DNA of 64,000 bases from a virus: positions 62,001 through 126,000 of the IMG/VR virus record IMGVR_UViG_3300046787_000130; one strand, 5' to 3'. The notes beneath the pieces were generated by a model, which ran no database searches, was not told where the DNA came from, and saw nothing but the letters and a program-made list of their open reading frames with translations. Positions 27,342 to 34,727 of this stretch are shown here, piece after piece (the stretch's first letter is position 1; every line of letters begins with the position of its first letter). The position numbers were made by a program, and so were the translations under genes.

Positions 27342-28574
27342 ATGTACGCTCCCAATTTTACTGCTGCTGAGCAGATTGCTCTGCTGGATAAACTTGCCAA
27401 GCACTACAAGAGCAGCGAGTTGACCACCAAGCAGATTCTGGACTATGCTGATGCCAACGGCATCAAGATTCCATACTTCATTTTGAATAGCAAGACTCGC
27501 AAGGTTGGTCGTGGCTTGTTTGACGTATCCACCAGTGGCGCTGCGGCTGCTGGTTCGCGCAAGCCCAAGGCAGACGCTGCGGCATCCCCTGCCGCACCTG
27601 CCCCTGCTGCTGAGGCTCAGGTTGCGATGGTCGCGCAGGTGGTTTCTCTGCCCACCAAGCGTGCTGCCAACGTGACTGAATCCTATGTGCCTGAACTGAA
27701 TCGCACGTATGTGCCGTTTGGTTTCTTCAATGACCTGAAGAACATTATCAAGTCTGGTGTGTTCTATCCGGTGTACATCACTGGCTTGTCCGGCAACGGC
27801 AAGACATTCATGGTGGAGCAGATTTGCGCGCAACTCAAGCGTGAACTCATCCGCGTGAACATCACCAAGCGCAGCGATGAGGATGCCCTGATTGGTTCCT
27901 ATGAACTGATTGACGGCAACACCGTGCGCCGTGAAGGTCCAGTGCTGACTGCGATGCGTCGTGGTGCGGTGCTGCTGCTTGACGAAACGGACTATGGCAC
28001 TGAGGATTTGCTGTGCCTTCAGCCCATCCTTGAGGGCAAGCCATACTTCGACAAGAAGACTGGTGAGGTGATTCACCCTGCCAAGGGTTTCACCGTGCTG
28101 GCTACTGCCAACACCAAGGGCAAGGGTTCAGATGATGGTCGGTTCATCGGTGCTAACACGCTGAATGAAGCATTCCTTGAGCGTTTTGCCATCACCGTTG
28201 AGCAGGAGTACCCGCCTGTTGCGACTGAGCGCAAGATTCTGAGCAAGAATTTTGCTGAACTTAACATCAATGACGACAAGTTCATTGACCATCTCATCAC
28301 CTGGGCTGAGGTCATTCGCAAGACTTTCAATGAGGGTGGTGTTGAGGAAGTCATCAGCACGCGCCGTCTGGTTCACATTGCCAAGGCATACAGCATCTTC
28401 AAGAGCCGCAAGAAGGCTGTTGAACTCTGCCTAAACCGCTTTGACAATGAAACCAAGACGGGTTTTCTTGACCTGTACACCAAGGTTGACCCTGAAGTGA
28501 GCAGCGCAAACACCGCAGCCCCTGAAACGGCGCAGACTGAAGAACACCAGATGGATAGTGACATCCCGTTCTAA
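27342..28574 (+). CDS. MoxR/CobS-type AAA+ ATPase
   Basis: Encodes 410 residues from ATG 27342, chosen because GAGG lies 9 bases upstream; an in-frame GTG at 27327 is the alternative. Walker A is G-L-S-G-N-G-K-T, Walker B L-L-L-D-E-T-D-Y, and sensor L-A-T-A-N-T-K-G. A Pro/Ala-rich linker (about 65-100) separates an N-terminal helical domain. CobS-like ATPases are common in aquatic T4-like phages. Because the VWA/HExxH gene precedes it, a MoxR-VWA remodelling complex is more likely than cobalamin synthesis. The extreme C-terminus, M-D-S-D-I-P-F, resembles the SSB C-terminal interaction tail. Confidence 0.85.
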   Translation: MYAPNFTAAEQIALLDKLAKHYKSSELTTKQILDYADANGIKIPYFILNSKTRKVGRGLFDVSTSGAAAAGSRKPKADAAASPAAPAPAAEAQVAMVAQVVSLPTKRAANVTESYVPELNRTYVPFGFFNDLKNIIKSGVFYPVYITGLSGNGKTFMVEQICAQLKRELIRVNITKRSDEDALIGSYELIDGNTVRREGPVLTAMRRGAVLLLDETDYGTEDLLCLQPILEGKPYFDKKTGEVIHPAKGFTVLATANTKGKGSDDGRFIGANTLNEAFLERFAITVEQEYPPVATERKILSKNFAELNINDDKFIDHLITWAEVIRKTFNEGGVEEVISTRRLVHIAKAYSIFKSRKKAVELCLNRFDNETKTGFLDLYTKVDPEVSSANTAAPETAQTEEHQMDSDIPF

Positions 28575-28576
28575 GT

Positions 28577-28605
28577 TTGCCTTTTCAAGCATTCAGGCGT
28601 ATAAT
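28577..28605 (+). promoter_or_regulatory. Sigma70-type promoter upstream of winged-helix-like gene
   Basis: TTGCCT (28577-28582), 17-base spacer, TATAAT (28600-28605). The expected start is near 28612, inside the 5' arm of the following hairpin. Confidence 0.75.
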
Positions 28606-28608
28606 AAT

Positions 28609-28659
28609 CTTGTTGGATGTAAATGTCACCGCATCCAACAAGGCTTTTTCTTGGTGACA
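28609..28659 (+). promoter_or_regulatory. Predicted H-type pseudoknot leader
   Basis: Stem 1: CTTGTTGGATG (28609-28619) pairs perfectly with CATCCAACAAG (28632-28642). The loop segment TGTCACC (28624-28630) pairs perfectly with GGTGACA (28653-28659), just before the ribosome-binding site of the next gene. Part of the structure (stem plus TTTTTC at 28644-28649) could also act as a weak terminator for upstream transcription. Confidence 0.6.
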
Positions 28660-28673
28660 AATTGGAGTTGATT

Positions 28674-28955
28674 ATGTCCGCAGTTGAATCGTTTTATACT
28701 TACCTTGCTGAAGGCAATACCGTAACCACTCGCGCTGCCCGCGCAATGTTCAAGGTTGAGCACGTCAGCACTCTAGTGTACCGTTTGCGCAATGCTGGTG
28801 TTCCGGTTTACACCAACCGCTACACGACCAGCCGTGGTGAGCGCACCTTTGCCTATCGCATTGGTCAGCCATCTGAAGCATTTGAGAATGCTCTCAGCAC
28901 TCGTCATAAGGCACGTGCTCGCAAGGCACTCTACCGTCAGGCTGTTGGCGCATAA
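28674..28955 (+). CDS. Small winged-helix/HTH-like protein
   Basis: Encodes 93 residues from ATG 28674, chosen because GGAG lies 7 bases upstream; an in-frame ATG at 28623 lies within the pseudoknot and would add an implausible N-terminus. The pattern V-T-T-R-A-A-R-A-M-F-K-V-E-H-V-S-T-L-V-Y followed by R-N-A-G-V-P-V-Y-T-N resembles helix-turn-helix proteins of aquatic T4-like phages. The tail is basic. It probably binds DNA or RNA. The structured leader suggests post-transcriptional, perhaps autogenous, control. Confidence 0.7.
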   Translation: MSAVESFYTYLAEGNTVTTRAARAMFKVEHVSTLVYRLRNAGVPVYTNRYTTSRGERTFAYRIGQPSEAFENALSTRHKARARKALYRQAVGA

Positions 28956-28959
28956 GTAT

Positions 28960-29007
28960 AAGTCACCTTGCTTGTGACTTTGGGGGAGCAGAAATGCTCC
29001 CCTTTTT
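28960..29007 (+). terminator. Tandem hairpin terminator
   Basis: Hairpin 1: AAGTCAC (28960-28966) with GTGACTT (28974-28980). Hairpin 2: GGGGAGCA (28983-28990), loop GAAA, TGCTCCCC (28995-29002), then TTTTT. The second is a strong rho-independent terminator isolating the downstream modification operon. Confidence 0.93.
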
Positions 29008-29024
29008 ATTTTGTATTCCACATA

Positions 29025-29037
29025 TATAATCTATAAT
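29025..29037 (+). promoter_or_regulatory. Candidate -10 elements before the dioxygenase operon
   Basis: Two TATAAT hexamers (29025-29030 and 29032-29037) lie 27-39 bases upstream of the dioxygenase start. No good -35 is visible at standard spacing, so an activator or alternative sigma use is possible. Confidence 0.5.
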
Positions 29038-29063
29038 AAGGCTATGTGTAATGGAGATGCTGT

Positions 29064-30404
29064 ATGGTAACTGTAATTGTAGCAAAATCAAAATTGGATT
29101 GTGAACAACTGCTTGGACAGTTTGTAGATGAATCGCATTATGATGTCGTTGTAGATATGGATGTTGATTGCTACATGCCCCGTAACTGTAATGCTGCTGA
29201 GATTCTAGATTGTAACCAAGATTGCAATAATTGCGATAAAGGGCAAGATGAGAGCCGTATTGCTTTCAAGTTCAGAAAGAATTGGTTCACTAAGGAAGAA
29301 CAAGAGCAAGCCTATGAAGGGTTGCGAGATGCCGCTACACCATCAAACAATCGCGGTATTGCTGCTGGACCAAGAGGCAGTTATTCAGGCTCACGTTGGT
29401 ATGTTACTGACTATCAGCAGAAGATTCTAGACTACATTGAACAGGAACCTGAAACATCTTTCACGCCATTCAAAGATATTCTAAAAGAGATTGATGCTAA
29501 AGAATCAAAGGAGCATAGCACTCATGGCGCTGTTTGGCTCACTGCTCAGATTGAAGAAGACAAGTTTGATTTTGATAAGTGGGTCAAGCAAACTATTAAA
29601 ATGACTGTTGCTGAACGCAAAGCAGCGGCTGCTGATGTAGTCAAGAATTATATCTCAGGCACTCACTATGCTAACAAAGTCAATTCAGGTATTGCCGGAT
29701 GGTATGACCGTTATCCCCGCGCACCTTTTGGTCGCGCAACAGCATACACGCAGCATCACTATAGTAAGTTTGAAAAGTCATTTCCATTCCTACAGTCTCT
29801 GAATAGAGGTTTCAAAGAGTTGATGCCACAGCGTTGGAGCAACCAACGTAAAGCCGCTGATACACTTGACCAACGGTTCCTAGTTCCTGACACCGTGTTT
29901 ACAACCATTACAGTAAACAAGACTTTCAGAACGGCTTGCCATCGTGACGCAGGCGACTTCAATGATGGGTTGAGCAACTTGCTTGTACTGTCTAACAACG
30001 GCAAGTACAGAGGCGGCTATCTAGTGTTTCCTGAATACCGAATCGCAGTAGATGTTCGTCCCGGTGACTTATTGCTAGTTAACAATCATGAAATTATTCA
30101 CGGCAATACTCCCATTGAAACATATGATGATGGTGAGCGTATTAGCCTAGTTTGCTATTTGCGTGAAGGGATGCTTGAGTTGGGTTCTAAGGAATATGAA
30201 GATGCGCGGTTCAACTTCGTAGAAGAGCGCAAGCGTAACAAGGAACATCCTGACTGGCGCAAAGGCTGGAATGGCATCAGTCCAGGAATGTGGACACATC
30301 ATGAATGGTATGACTATCTGCGAGAGTTAGATGAGACAATGCTAGCAAAGTATCATCCTGAAGTAATAGCAACTACATCAGCATTAGATTCACTCTGGGA
30401 TTGA
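29064..30404 (+). CDS. TET/JBP-like 2-oxoglutarate/Fe(II) dioxygenase
   Basis: Encodes 446 residues. The catalytic double-stranded beta-helix lies in the C-terminal half: H293 and D295 in A-C-H-R-D-A-G-D, conserved G-G-Y-L-V-F-P-E-Y, V-R-P-G-D-L-L, distal H346 in I-I-H-G-N-T-P, and likely 2-oxoglutarate-binding R359. The spacing and the G-D-F-N-D-G-L-S-N-L segment resemble TET/JBP enzymes, which oxidise 5-methyl groups of pyrimidines in DNA, some in phages. The N-terminus holds a Cys cluster (C36, C42, C50, C54, C57). It heads a six-gene operon of probable DNA-base modification enzymes. Substrate (5-methylcytosine or thymine) cannot be told from sequence. Confidence 0.75.
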   Translation: MVTVIVAKSKLDCEQLLGQFVDESHYDVVVDMDVDCYMPRNCNAAEILDCNQDCNNCDKGQDESRIAFKFRKNWFTKEEQEQAYEGLRDAATPSNNRGIAAGPRGSYSGSRWYVTDYQQKILDYIEQEPETSFTPFKDILKEIDAKESKEHSTHGAVWLTAQIEEDKFDFDKWVKQTIKMTVAERKAAAADVVKNYISGTHYANKVNSGIAGWYDRYPRAPFGRATAYTQHHYSKFEKSFPFLQSLNRGFKELMPQRWSNQRKAADTLDQRFLVPDTVFTTITVNKTFRTACHRDAGDFNDGLSNLLVLSNNGKYRGGYLVFPEYRIAVDVRPGDLLLVNNHEIIHGNTPIETYDDGERISLVCYLREGMLELGSKEYEDARFNFVEERKRNKEHPDWRKGWNGISPGMWTHHEWYDYLRELDETMLAKYHPEVIATTSALDSLWD

Positions 30405-30405
30405 T

Positions 30406-31038
30406 ATGTGCGCAGTAATTGGAGTTGACCTCAAGAATCCTTCAATGGATGACTTGCATCTTGTTATGAATGTCTTCCTTGAATCTAAGATTCGTGGAAT
30501 GCACGCAACAGGCTTAACCTTTCTATGTGATAACAAACTAATAACATTGATTGCGCCATTGCCGGCAGATAAGTTTTCTCCGATTGAAAACCTATTAGAT
30601 ATGGTAGACAACAACGCGCTTAAACTAATTGGTCATTGTCGGTATAGCACTAGTGACCTTGAATATAATCAACCGCTATACAATAATGATGTTGCCATCG
30701 TTCATAATGGCGTTATCTCTCAGGAACTACCTGAGAACTGGGAGAAGTTGTATGGGATTACTACAAAGACTAAAAACGATAGTGAACTGTTATTGCACAC
30801 AGTCGCTGATAGTCCTCTTATGCTATGGTCTAACGCTAGCATTGCTGCTATTGAGTTGCATCGCAGCGGTGTAATGAAGGCTTATCGAAATGGTAAGCGA
30901 CCGCTGTATGTAACTGAACTAGATAATGGTGTTATCTATACGTCAACTGCTGATATCATGTACAGAGCATCTAAAGGCAGGTATGTTGCCAAGCGGCTTG
31001 ATTTTGAAGGAAAGGATTTACAGTGGACTATCGCTTAA
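30406..31038 (+). CDS. Class II glutamine amidotransferase (Ntn hydrolase)
   Basis: Encodes 210 residues. Starts M-C-A-V-I-G-V, so Cys2 can be the N-terminal nucleophile after Met removal. Further GATase II motifs: G-H-C-R-Y-S-T (about 77-83), V-H-N-G-V-I-S and K-N-D-S-E-L-L. It is a stand-alone glutaminase domain with no synthetase domain fused. In this operon it may supply ammonia or a glutamyl group to the modification of oxidised DNA bases; that role is inference. It starts 1 base after the dioxygenase stop. Confidence 0.85.
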   Translation: MCAVIGVDLKNPSMDDLHLVMNVFLESKIRGMHATGLTFLCDNKLITLIAPLPADKFSPIENLLDMVDNNALKLIGHCRYSTSDLEYNQPLYNNDVAIVHNGVISQELPENWEKLYGITTKTKNDSELLLHTVADSPLMLWSNASIAAIELHRSGVMKAYRNGKRPLYVTELDNGVIYTSTADIMYRASKGRYVAKRLDFEGKDLQWTIA

Positions 31039-32042
31039 AAGAAAATCGACGTGAAGCATTCATCCGTTGGTATGCTTGGGCATTAGAGTACAAAGACTGC
31101 GACCCTGCTGTTTGGCTTACAAACTACCTCAACAAGCGTTATGAACATAATGATGAAGAACGTATTTGGTTATGTTGGTTGTATGGTAATACTTACCAGT
31201 TGCCTACAGCATGGGTACTCAAGAATGAATTTCCAGACTATGAACTTGCTACAGTAGATAGAATCACTGCTTGGAACACTACTAACTATAAGAGACTGCG
31301 ATATCAAACTGACACCAAGTGGAACAAGGGTCATCTGCCTGCGATGTTCGCATCATATCAAGAACTAATCGGCAATCGCAGCCAACGTGAAGTGATGGAG
31401 AGTTATTATGAGGGAACACCTGAAACTAATTTTAATAGCATATGGAATCTATTTCAGAGCAGTCTCCATAAGTTTGGTCGTTATTCTTGCTGGTTCTATC
31501 TACAACATCTTCATCACACTGCTGGTCTTGATGTTGTACCTACTAATCTCATGCTCTCTGATTATAGTGGCTCCCGTTCACATCGTAACGGCTTGCTTTT
31601 CGCCCTTGGACAAGATGACAGTGTCGATGAGCGCCTTTCAAGCGCGAAATATAATAGTCTTGAGTCAGCTGCGGCAGATATTCTCATCGAAATGAAAATT
31701 CGATTCCCTAAGATACGGGATGAGATTAATTTCTTTACGATGGAAACCTGCTTGTGTTCATTCAAGAAACTATTCAGAGAGAAGCATGGACGATATCTTG
31801 GGTATTATCTTGACAGGCAATCTGAAGAGATAGTACAAGCAGAGCAAGATGGTTGGCATGGCATTGATTGGAGTGTACTATGGCAAGCGCGAAATGAGAC
31901 ACTAGACAATCGGTTGGTAGGCAGAAAAGAAATTGAGGATGAAAGGTTTACTTTTTTCCTCCGTTCAGGTAGAATAGACCGATTGGAATGGATGTTTGAT
32001 GATTCCGCTTTGCCTGTAGGCTTGGAGGCATTTTATGATTAG
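31023..32042 (+). CDS. Putative amino acid:DNA transferase (AGPT-pyrophosphorylase-like helical protein)
   Basis: Encodes 339 residues, GTG start, 16-base overlap with the amidotransferase. It is mostly helical with many Trp and Tyr: W-L-C-W-L-Y-G-N-T-Y-Q-L-P-T-A-W near residue 50-65, W-N-T-T-N-Y-K-R-L-R-Y, and Y-S-C-W-F-Y-L-Q. The general look and position next to a base-kinase-like gene resemble the alpha-glutamyl/putrescinyl-thymine pyrophosphorylase families. Those attach amino acids or amines to phosphorylated 5-hydroxymethyl pyrimidines in DNA. I could not align it, so the family call is tentative; otherwise it is an unknown helical protein. Confidence 0.5.
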   Translation: MDYRLKENRREAFIRWYAWALEYKDCDPAVWLTNYLNKRYEHNDEERIWLCWLYGNTYQLPTAWVLKNEFPDYELATVDRITAWNTTNYKRLRYQTDTKWNKGHLPAMFASYQELIGNRSQREVMESYYEGTPETNFNSIWNLFQSSLHKFGRYSCWFYLQHLHHTAGLDVVPTNLMLSDYSGSRSHRNGLLFALGQDDSVDERLSSAKYNSLESAAADILIEMKIRFPKIRDEINFFTMETCLCSFKKLFREKHGRYLGYYLDRQSEEIVQAEQDGWHGIDWSVLWQARNETLDNRLVGRKEIEDERFTFFLRSGRIDRLEWMFDDSALPVGLEAFYD

Positions 32043-32616
32043 AGTGATTGCTGTCGGGGGTGAACCTGCTACTGGCAAGACAACCCTGATGTTTAAGTTG
32101 ATTGATATGGCTGATGATTGGGTTACTTGTAAGCCTGAAAAACTTCTTGATGCCTTGTATAGCAAGACATTAAACACTTACATTCTTGGTAAGTATGAAA
32201 AGGGAAGTACATTTCAAGGTACTGATAGGTTGAGCATGGCAGTTCAGCCTGATGCCGAAAAGTTTATCAGTAGCCTTAACTATGAAGACTCTGATGTCAA
32301 TGTAATCTTTGAAGGTGATAGGTTATTCAACAGTAAATTTCTTGAGCACTGCTCCAAGAACACTAAGCGGTTTAATATCATACTGTTGCAAGTTGCCGCT
32401 GATATTGTAAAGCAGCGACACATTAACCGCAATGATACGCAAACCGAAAAATTTATAAATGGTCGCAAGACTAAACTAGACAATATCAGTAGTTCCCTAG
32501 TGTTGATGGACTATATAAGTGTAAGGGAAAACAACACTGTTGTTGACCAGCAGAAGATTATTAGTGATATTGTTAATTACTTTAAGTGGAGTGAGAATAA
32601 TGCAACTGGAATTTAA
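32035..32616 (+). CDS. P-loop kinase, probable 5-hydroxymethylpyrimidine DNA kinase
   Basis: Encodes 193 residues. Walker A G-E-P-A-T-G-K-T-T (about 8-16). The central T-F-Q-G-T-D-R-L-S-M-A-V-Q-P-D-A and I-F-E-G-D-R-L-F-N segments resemble phage DNA base kinases that phosphorylate 5-hydroxymethyluracil in DNA. Such kinases act between base oxidation and amino-acid transfer, matching the gene order here. It overlaps both neighbours by a few bases, so translation is coupled. Another nucleotide or polynucleotide kinase role cannot be excluded. Confidence 0.65.
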   Translation: MIRVIAVGGEPATGKTTLMFKLIDMADDWVTCKPEKLLDALYSKTLNTYILGKYEKGSTFQGTDRLSMAVQPDAEKFISSLNYEDSDVNVIFEGDRLFNSKFLEHCSKNTKRFNIILLQVAADIVKQRHINRNDTQTEKFINGRKTKLDNISSSLVLMDYISVRENNTVVDQQKIISDIVNYFKWSENNATGI

Positions 32617-33397
32617 GGTTGAAGATTTGAAGAAGAAGAAATTGTTTATTGCTACGCCAATGTATGGCGGGCAGTGCTTTGGTATGTATGCAAAGTCTAC
32701 GCTAGATTTACAGGCACTTTGCATTCAGCATGGAATTGATGTTAGGTTCTCATTTATCTTTAATGAATCCCTAATCACCCGCGCAAGAAACTATCTTGTT
32801 GATGAATTCCTACGTTCAGGGTTCACTCATATGTTGTTCCTTGATGCTGATATCCATTTTGACCCGCGTGACGTTATTGCCATGCTTGGTCTTGACCGTG
32901 ATATCATTGGTGCGCCATATCCTAAGAAGAGCGTTAAGTGGTCTTCTGTAAAGGAAGCAATCAAGCGCAATCCTGATATTACTCATGCTGAACTTGAAAA
33001 GGTTACAGGTGACTTTGTGTTCAATCCAGTTCCTGGTACTGAACGCTTTCAGGTTAATCAGCCTGTTGAGGTACTTGAACTTGGAACTGGCTTCATGATG
33101 ATTAAGCGTGAAGTGTTTGAAAAGTTTGAGAAGCAGTATCCTGAACTTCGCTACAAGCCAGACCACGTTGGTCAGGCTAACTTTGATGGCGCACGTTACA
33201 TTCACGCATACTTTGACACCGTGATTGACCGTGGTAAGTCAGACCGCTATCTCTCTGAAGACTATATGTTCTGTCAGTGGTGGCGTAACATGGGTGGTCA
33301 GATTTGGCTCTGCCCGTGGATGCGTACACATCACATCGGAACCTACGCCTTCACTGGCGACTTGGCTGCTGTAGCAAACTACGTCGGCACTCTATGA
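32600..33397 (+). CDS. GT-A-type glycosyltransferase
   Basis: Encodes 265 residues from ATG 32600, chosen because GGAG lies 8 bases upstream; it overlaps the kinase by 17 bases. Contains F-I-A-T-P-M-Y-G-G near the start, the DxD-like M-L-F-L-D-A-D-I-H-F-D, G-A-P-Y-P-K-K, L-G-T-G-F-M-M-I-K-R-E-V-F and S-E-D-Y-M-F-C. This family is frequent in aquatic T4-like phages. Its place in the base-modification operon suggests that it may glycosylate the modified base; a capsid or LPS acceptor is the alternative. Confidence 0.8.
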   Translation: MQLEFKVEDLKKKKLFIATPMYGGQCFGMYAKSTLDLQALCIQHGIDVRFSFIFNESLITRARNYLVDEFLRSGFTHMLFLDADIHFDPRDVIAMLGLDRDIIGAPYPKKSVKWSSVKEAIKRNPDITHAELEKVTGDFVFNPVPGTERFQVNQPVEVLELGTGFMMIKREVFEKFEKQYPELRYKPDHVGQANFDGARYIHAYFDTVIDRGKSDRYLSEDYMFCQWWRNMGGQIWLCPWMRTHHIGTYAFTGDLAAVANYVGTL

Positions 33398-34044
33398 TTG
33401 TAGGGCTTGTTGGCTTTATTGGGGCTGGTAAAGGTAGTGTGGCGGACATTCTTGTTGAACGCCACGACTACTTTAAAGAAAGTTTTGCCAATAGCGTCAA
33501 GGATGCGGTTTCAGCTGTATTTGGCTGGAACCGCGCTCTTCTTGAAGGTGATACACCCGAGTCACGCGCATGGAGAGAGCAGGATGATGAATTCTGGTCC
33601 AAGAAACTAGGCAAGCCATTCTCCCCAAGACTAGCCTTACAACTTATGGGCACAGAGGCAGGTCGCGATGTATTTCACCCTGACCTCTGGGTTCATACTG
33701 TTCTACGTCGGTGTGAGAATGCACCTTGGAACAACTATGTAATTGCTGATGTTCGTTTCCCTAATGAAGTCAAAGCAATTCATGACGCAGGTGGTATTAT
33801 TGTAAGAGTTAGGCGTGGTCCAGAACCTGAATGGTATAATACTGCGCTTAAAACTAATAAAAAAATTAACTACTATGGTATGGCTGAAAACTATCCTGAT
33901 GTTCACTTTAGCGAATGGGCATGGATTGGTTCTGAAATTGATTTTGAGATTAACAACAACCGTACACTAGATGACCTAATAGAAAGAGTTGACTCTTTGG
34001 TCAAACTAGTATATAATAATGACTTGACAATTGAACGAGGTTAA
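33394..34044 (+). CDS. Deoxynucleoside monophosphate kinase (gp1-like)
   Basis: Encodes 216 residues from ATG 33394 (ATGA overlap with the glycosyltransferase). Walker A-type G-F-I-G-A-G-K-G-S (about 7-15), a lid with A-D-V-R-F-P-N-E, and S-P-R-L-A-L-Q-L-M-G-T-E as in phage dNMP kinases. T4 gp1 phosphorylates dTMP, dGMP and hydroxymethyl-dCMP. Here it may serve general dNTP supply or the modified-nucleotide pathway. Confidence 0.82.
   Translation: MIVGLVGFIGAGKGSVADILVERHDYFKESFANSVKDAVSAVFGWNRALLEGDTPESRAWREQDDEFWSKKLGKPFSPRLALQLMGTEAGRDVFHPDLWVHTVLRRCENAPWNNYVIADVRFPNEVKAIHDAGGIIVRVRRGPEPEWYNTALKTNKKINYYGMAENYPDVHFSEWAWIGSEIDFEINNNRTLDDLIERVDSLVKLVYNNDLTIERG
33989..34017 (+). promoter_or_regulatory. 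Sigma70-type promoter for the clamp gene
   Basis: TTGACT (33989-33994), exact 17-base spacer, TATAAT (34012-34017). It lies inside the end of the dNMP kinase gene, 30 bases before gp45. Confidence 0.85.
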
Positions 34045-34046
34045 TT

Positions 34047-34724
34047 ATGAAACTGTCGAATGATACTGTTGAAATTTTGAAGAACTTCTCTGCCATTAAT
34101 CAGAGCATTCAGTTCAAGCAGGGTACGGTCATCAAGACCATTTCCCCGTTGCGTACAATCTATGTTGAAGCAGTTGTTGCTGAGCAGTTCCCGCAGGAAT
34201 TTGCTTTGTATGACTTGAACAAGTTGCTTGCTAAGATGTCTTTGTACAAAGAAGCAGACCTAAGTTTTGCTGCTGACCGAATCAACATTGCCACGGACAA
34301 CCGCAAGAAGAATGACAATATCAAGTATTGCTCCCCTTCTGTTATTGTTGTTCCGCCAGAGAAGCCTATCAACTTTGGTGCTGCTGATTGCGAGTTTACC
34401 CTCAACAAGGAAGACTTGGATTGGATGAAGAAGAGTGCTGGCATCTCTGGTTCACCCAACTTTGTTTTTGAGAGTGATGGTGAGAAGGTCTACTTGATTG
34501 CTACTGACGTCAAGGATGACTCCGCTGACCAGTCTAAGATTGAGATTGGTGATAGCGACGGTGACAAGTATCGCGTAGTCATGAAGGTTGAAAACTTTAA
34601 GTTGGTTGATGGTTCATACAATGTAAAGATTGCCAAGAAGGGTCTTGCGTTGTTCCAGCACACTACTAAGAACATCAAGTACTTCATTGCTATTGAATCG
34701 GCACAGAGCAAGTTTGGGGAGTAA
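34047..34724 (+). CDS. 45: Sliding clamp gp45
   Basis: Encodes 225 residues (T4 228). Contains L-S-N-D-T-V-E-I-L-K-N-F-S-A-I-N-Q-S-I and the interdomain region with F-A-L-Y-D-L-N-K-L-L. The trimeric clamp tethers polymerase gp43 and also activates gp55-dependent late transcription. Strong sigma70 promoter upstream. Adjacent to clamp loader genes as in T4. Confidence 0.96.
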   Translation: MKLSNDTVEILKNFSAINQSIQFKQGTVIKTISPLRTIYVEAVVAEQFPQEFALYDLNKLLAKMSLYKEADLSFAADRINIATDNRKKNDNIKYCSPSVIVVPPEKPINFGAADCEFTLNKEDLDWMKKSAGISGSPNFVFESDGEKVYLIATDVKDDSADQSKIEIGDSDGDKYRVVMKVENFKLVDGSYNVKIAKKGLALFQHTTKNIKYFIAIESAQSKFGE

Positions 34725-34727
34725 TAG

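Noticed and set aside
27102-28076. Antisense ORF of 324 residues
   Set aside because: It overlaps the VWA and ATPase genes fully, arises from their C-ending codons, and shows no domain; no other minus-strand genes exist.
27342-28574. Cobalamin biosynthesis role for the CobS-like ATPase
   Set aside because: No other cobalamin genes are in the window and the partner is an HExxH/VWA protein; MoxR-type remodelling is more economical.
29210-29236. Radical-SAM-like C-x3-C-x2-C in the dioxygenase N-terminus
   Set aside because: No following radical-SAM barrel motifs; the segment is more likely a small metal-binding or disulfide-free Cys cluster.
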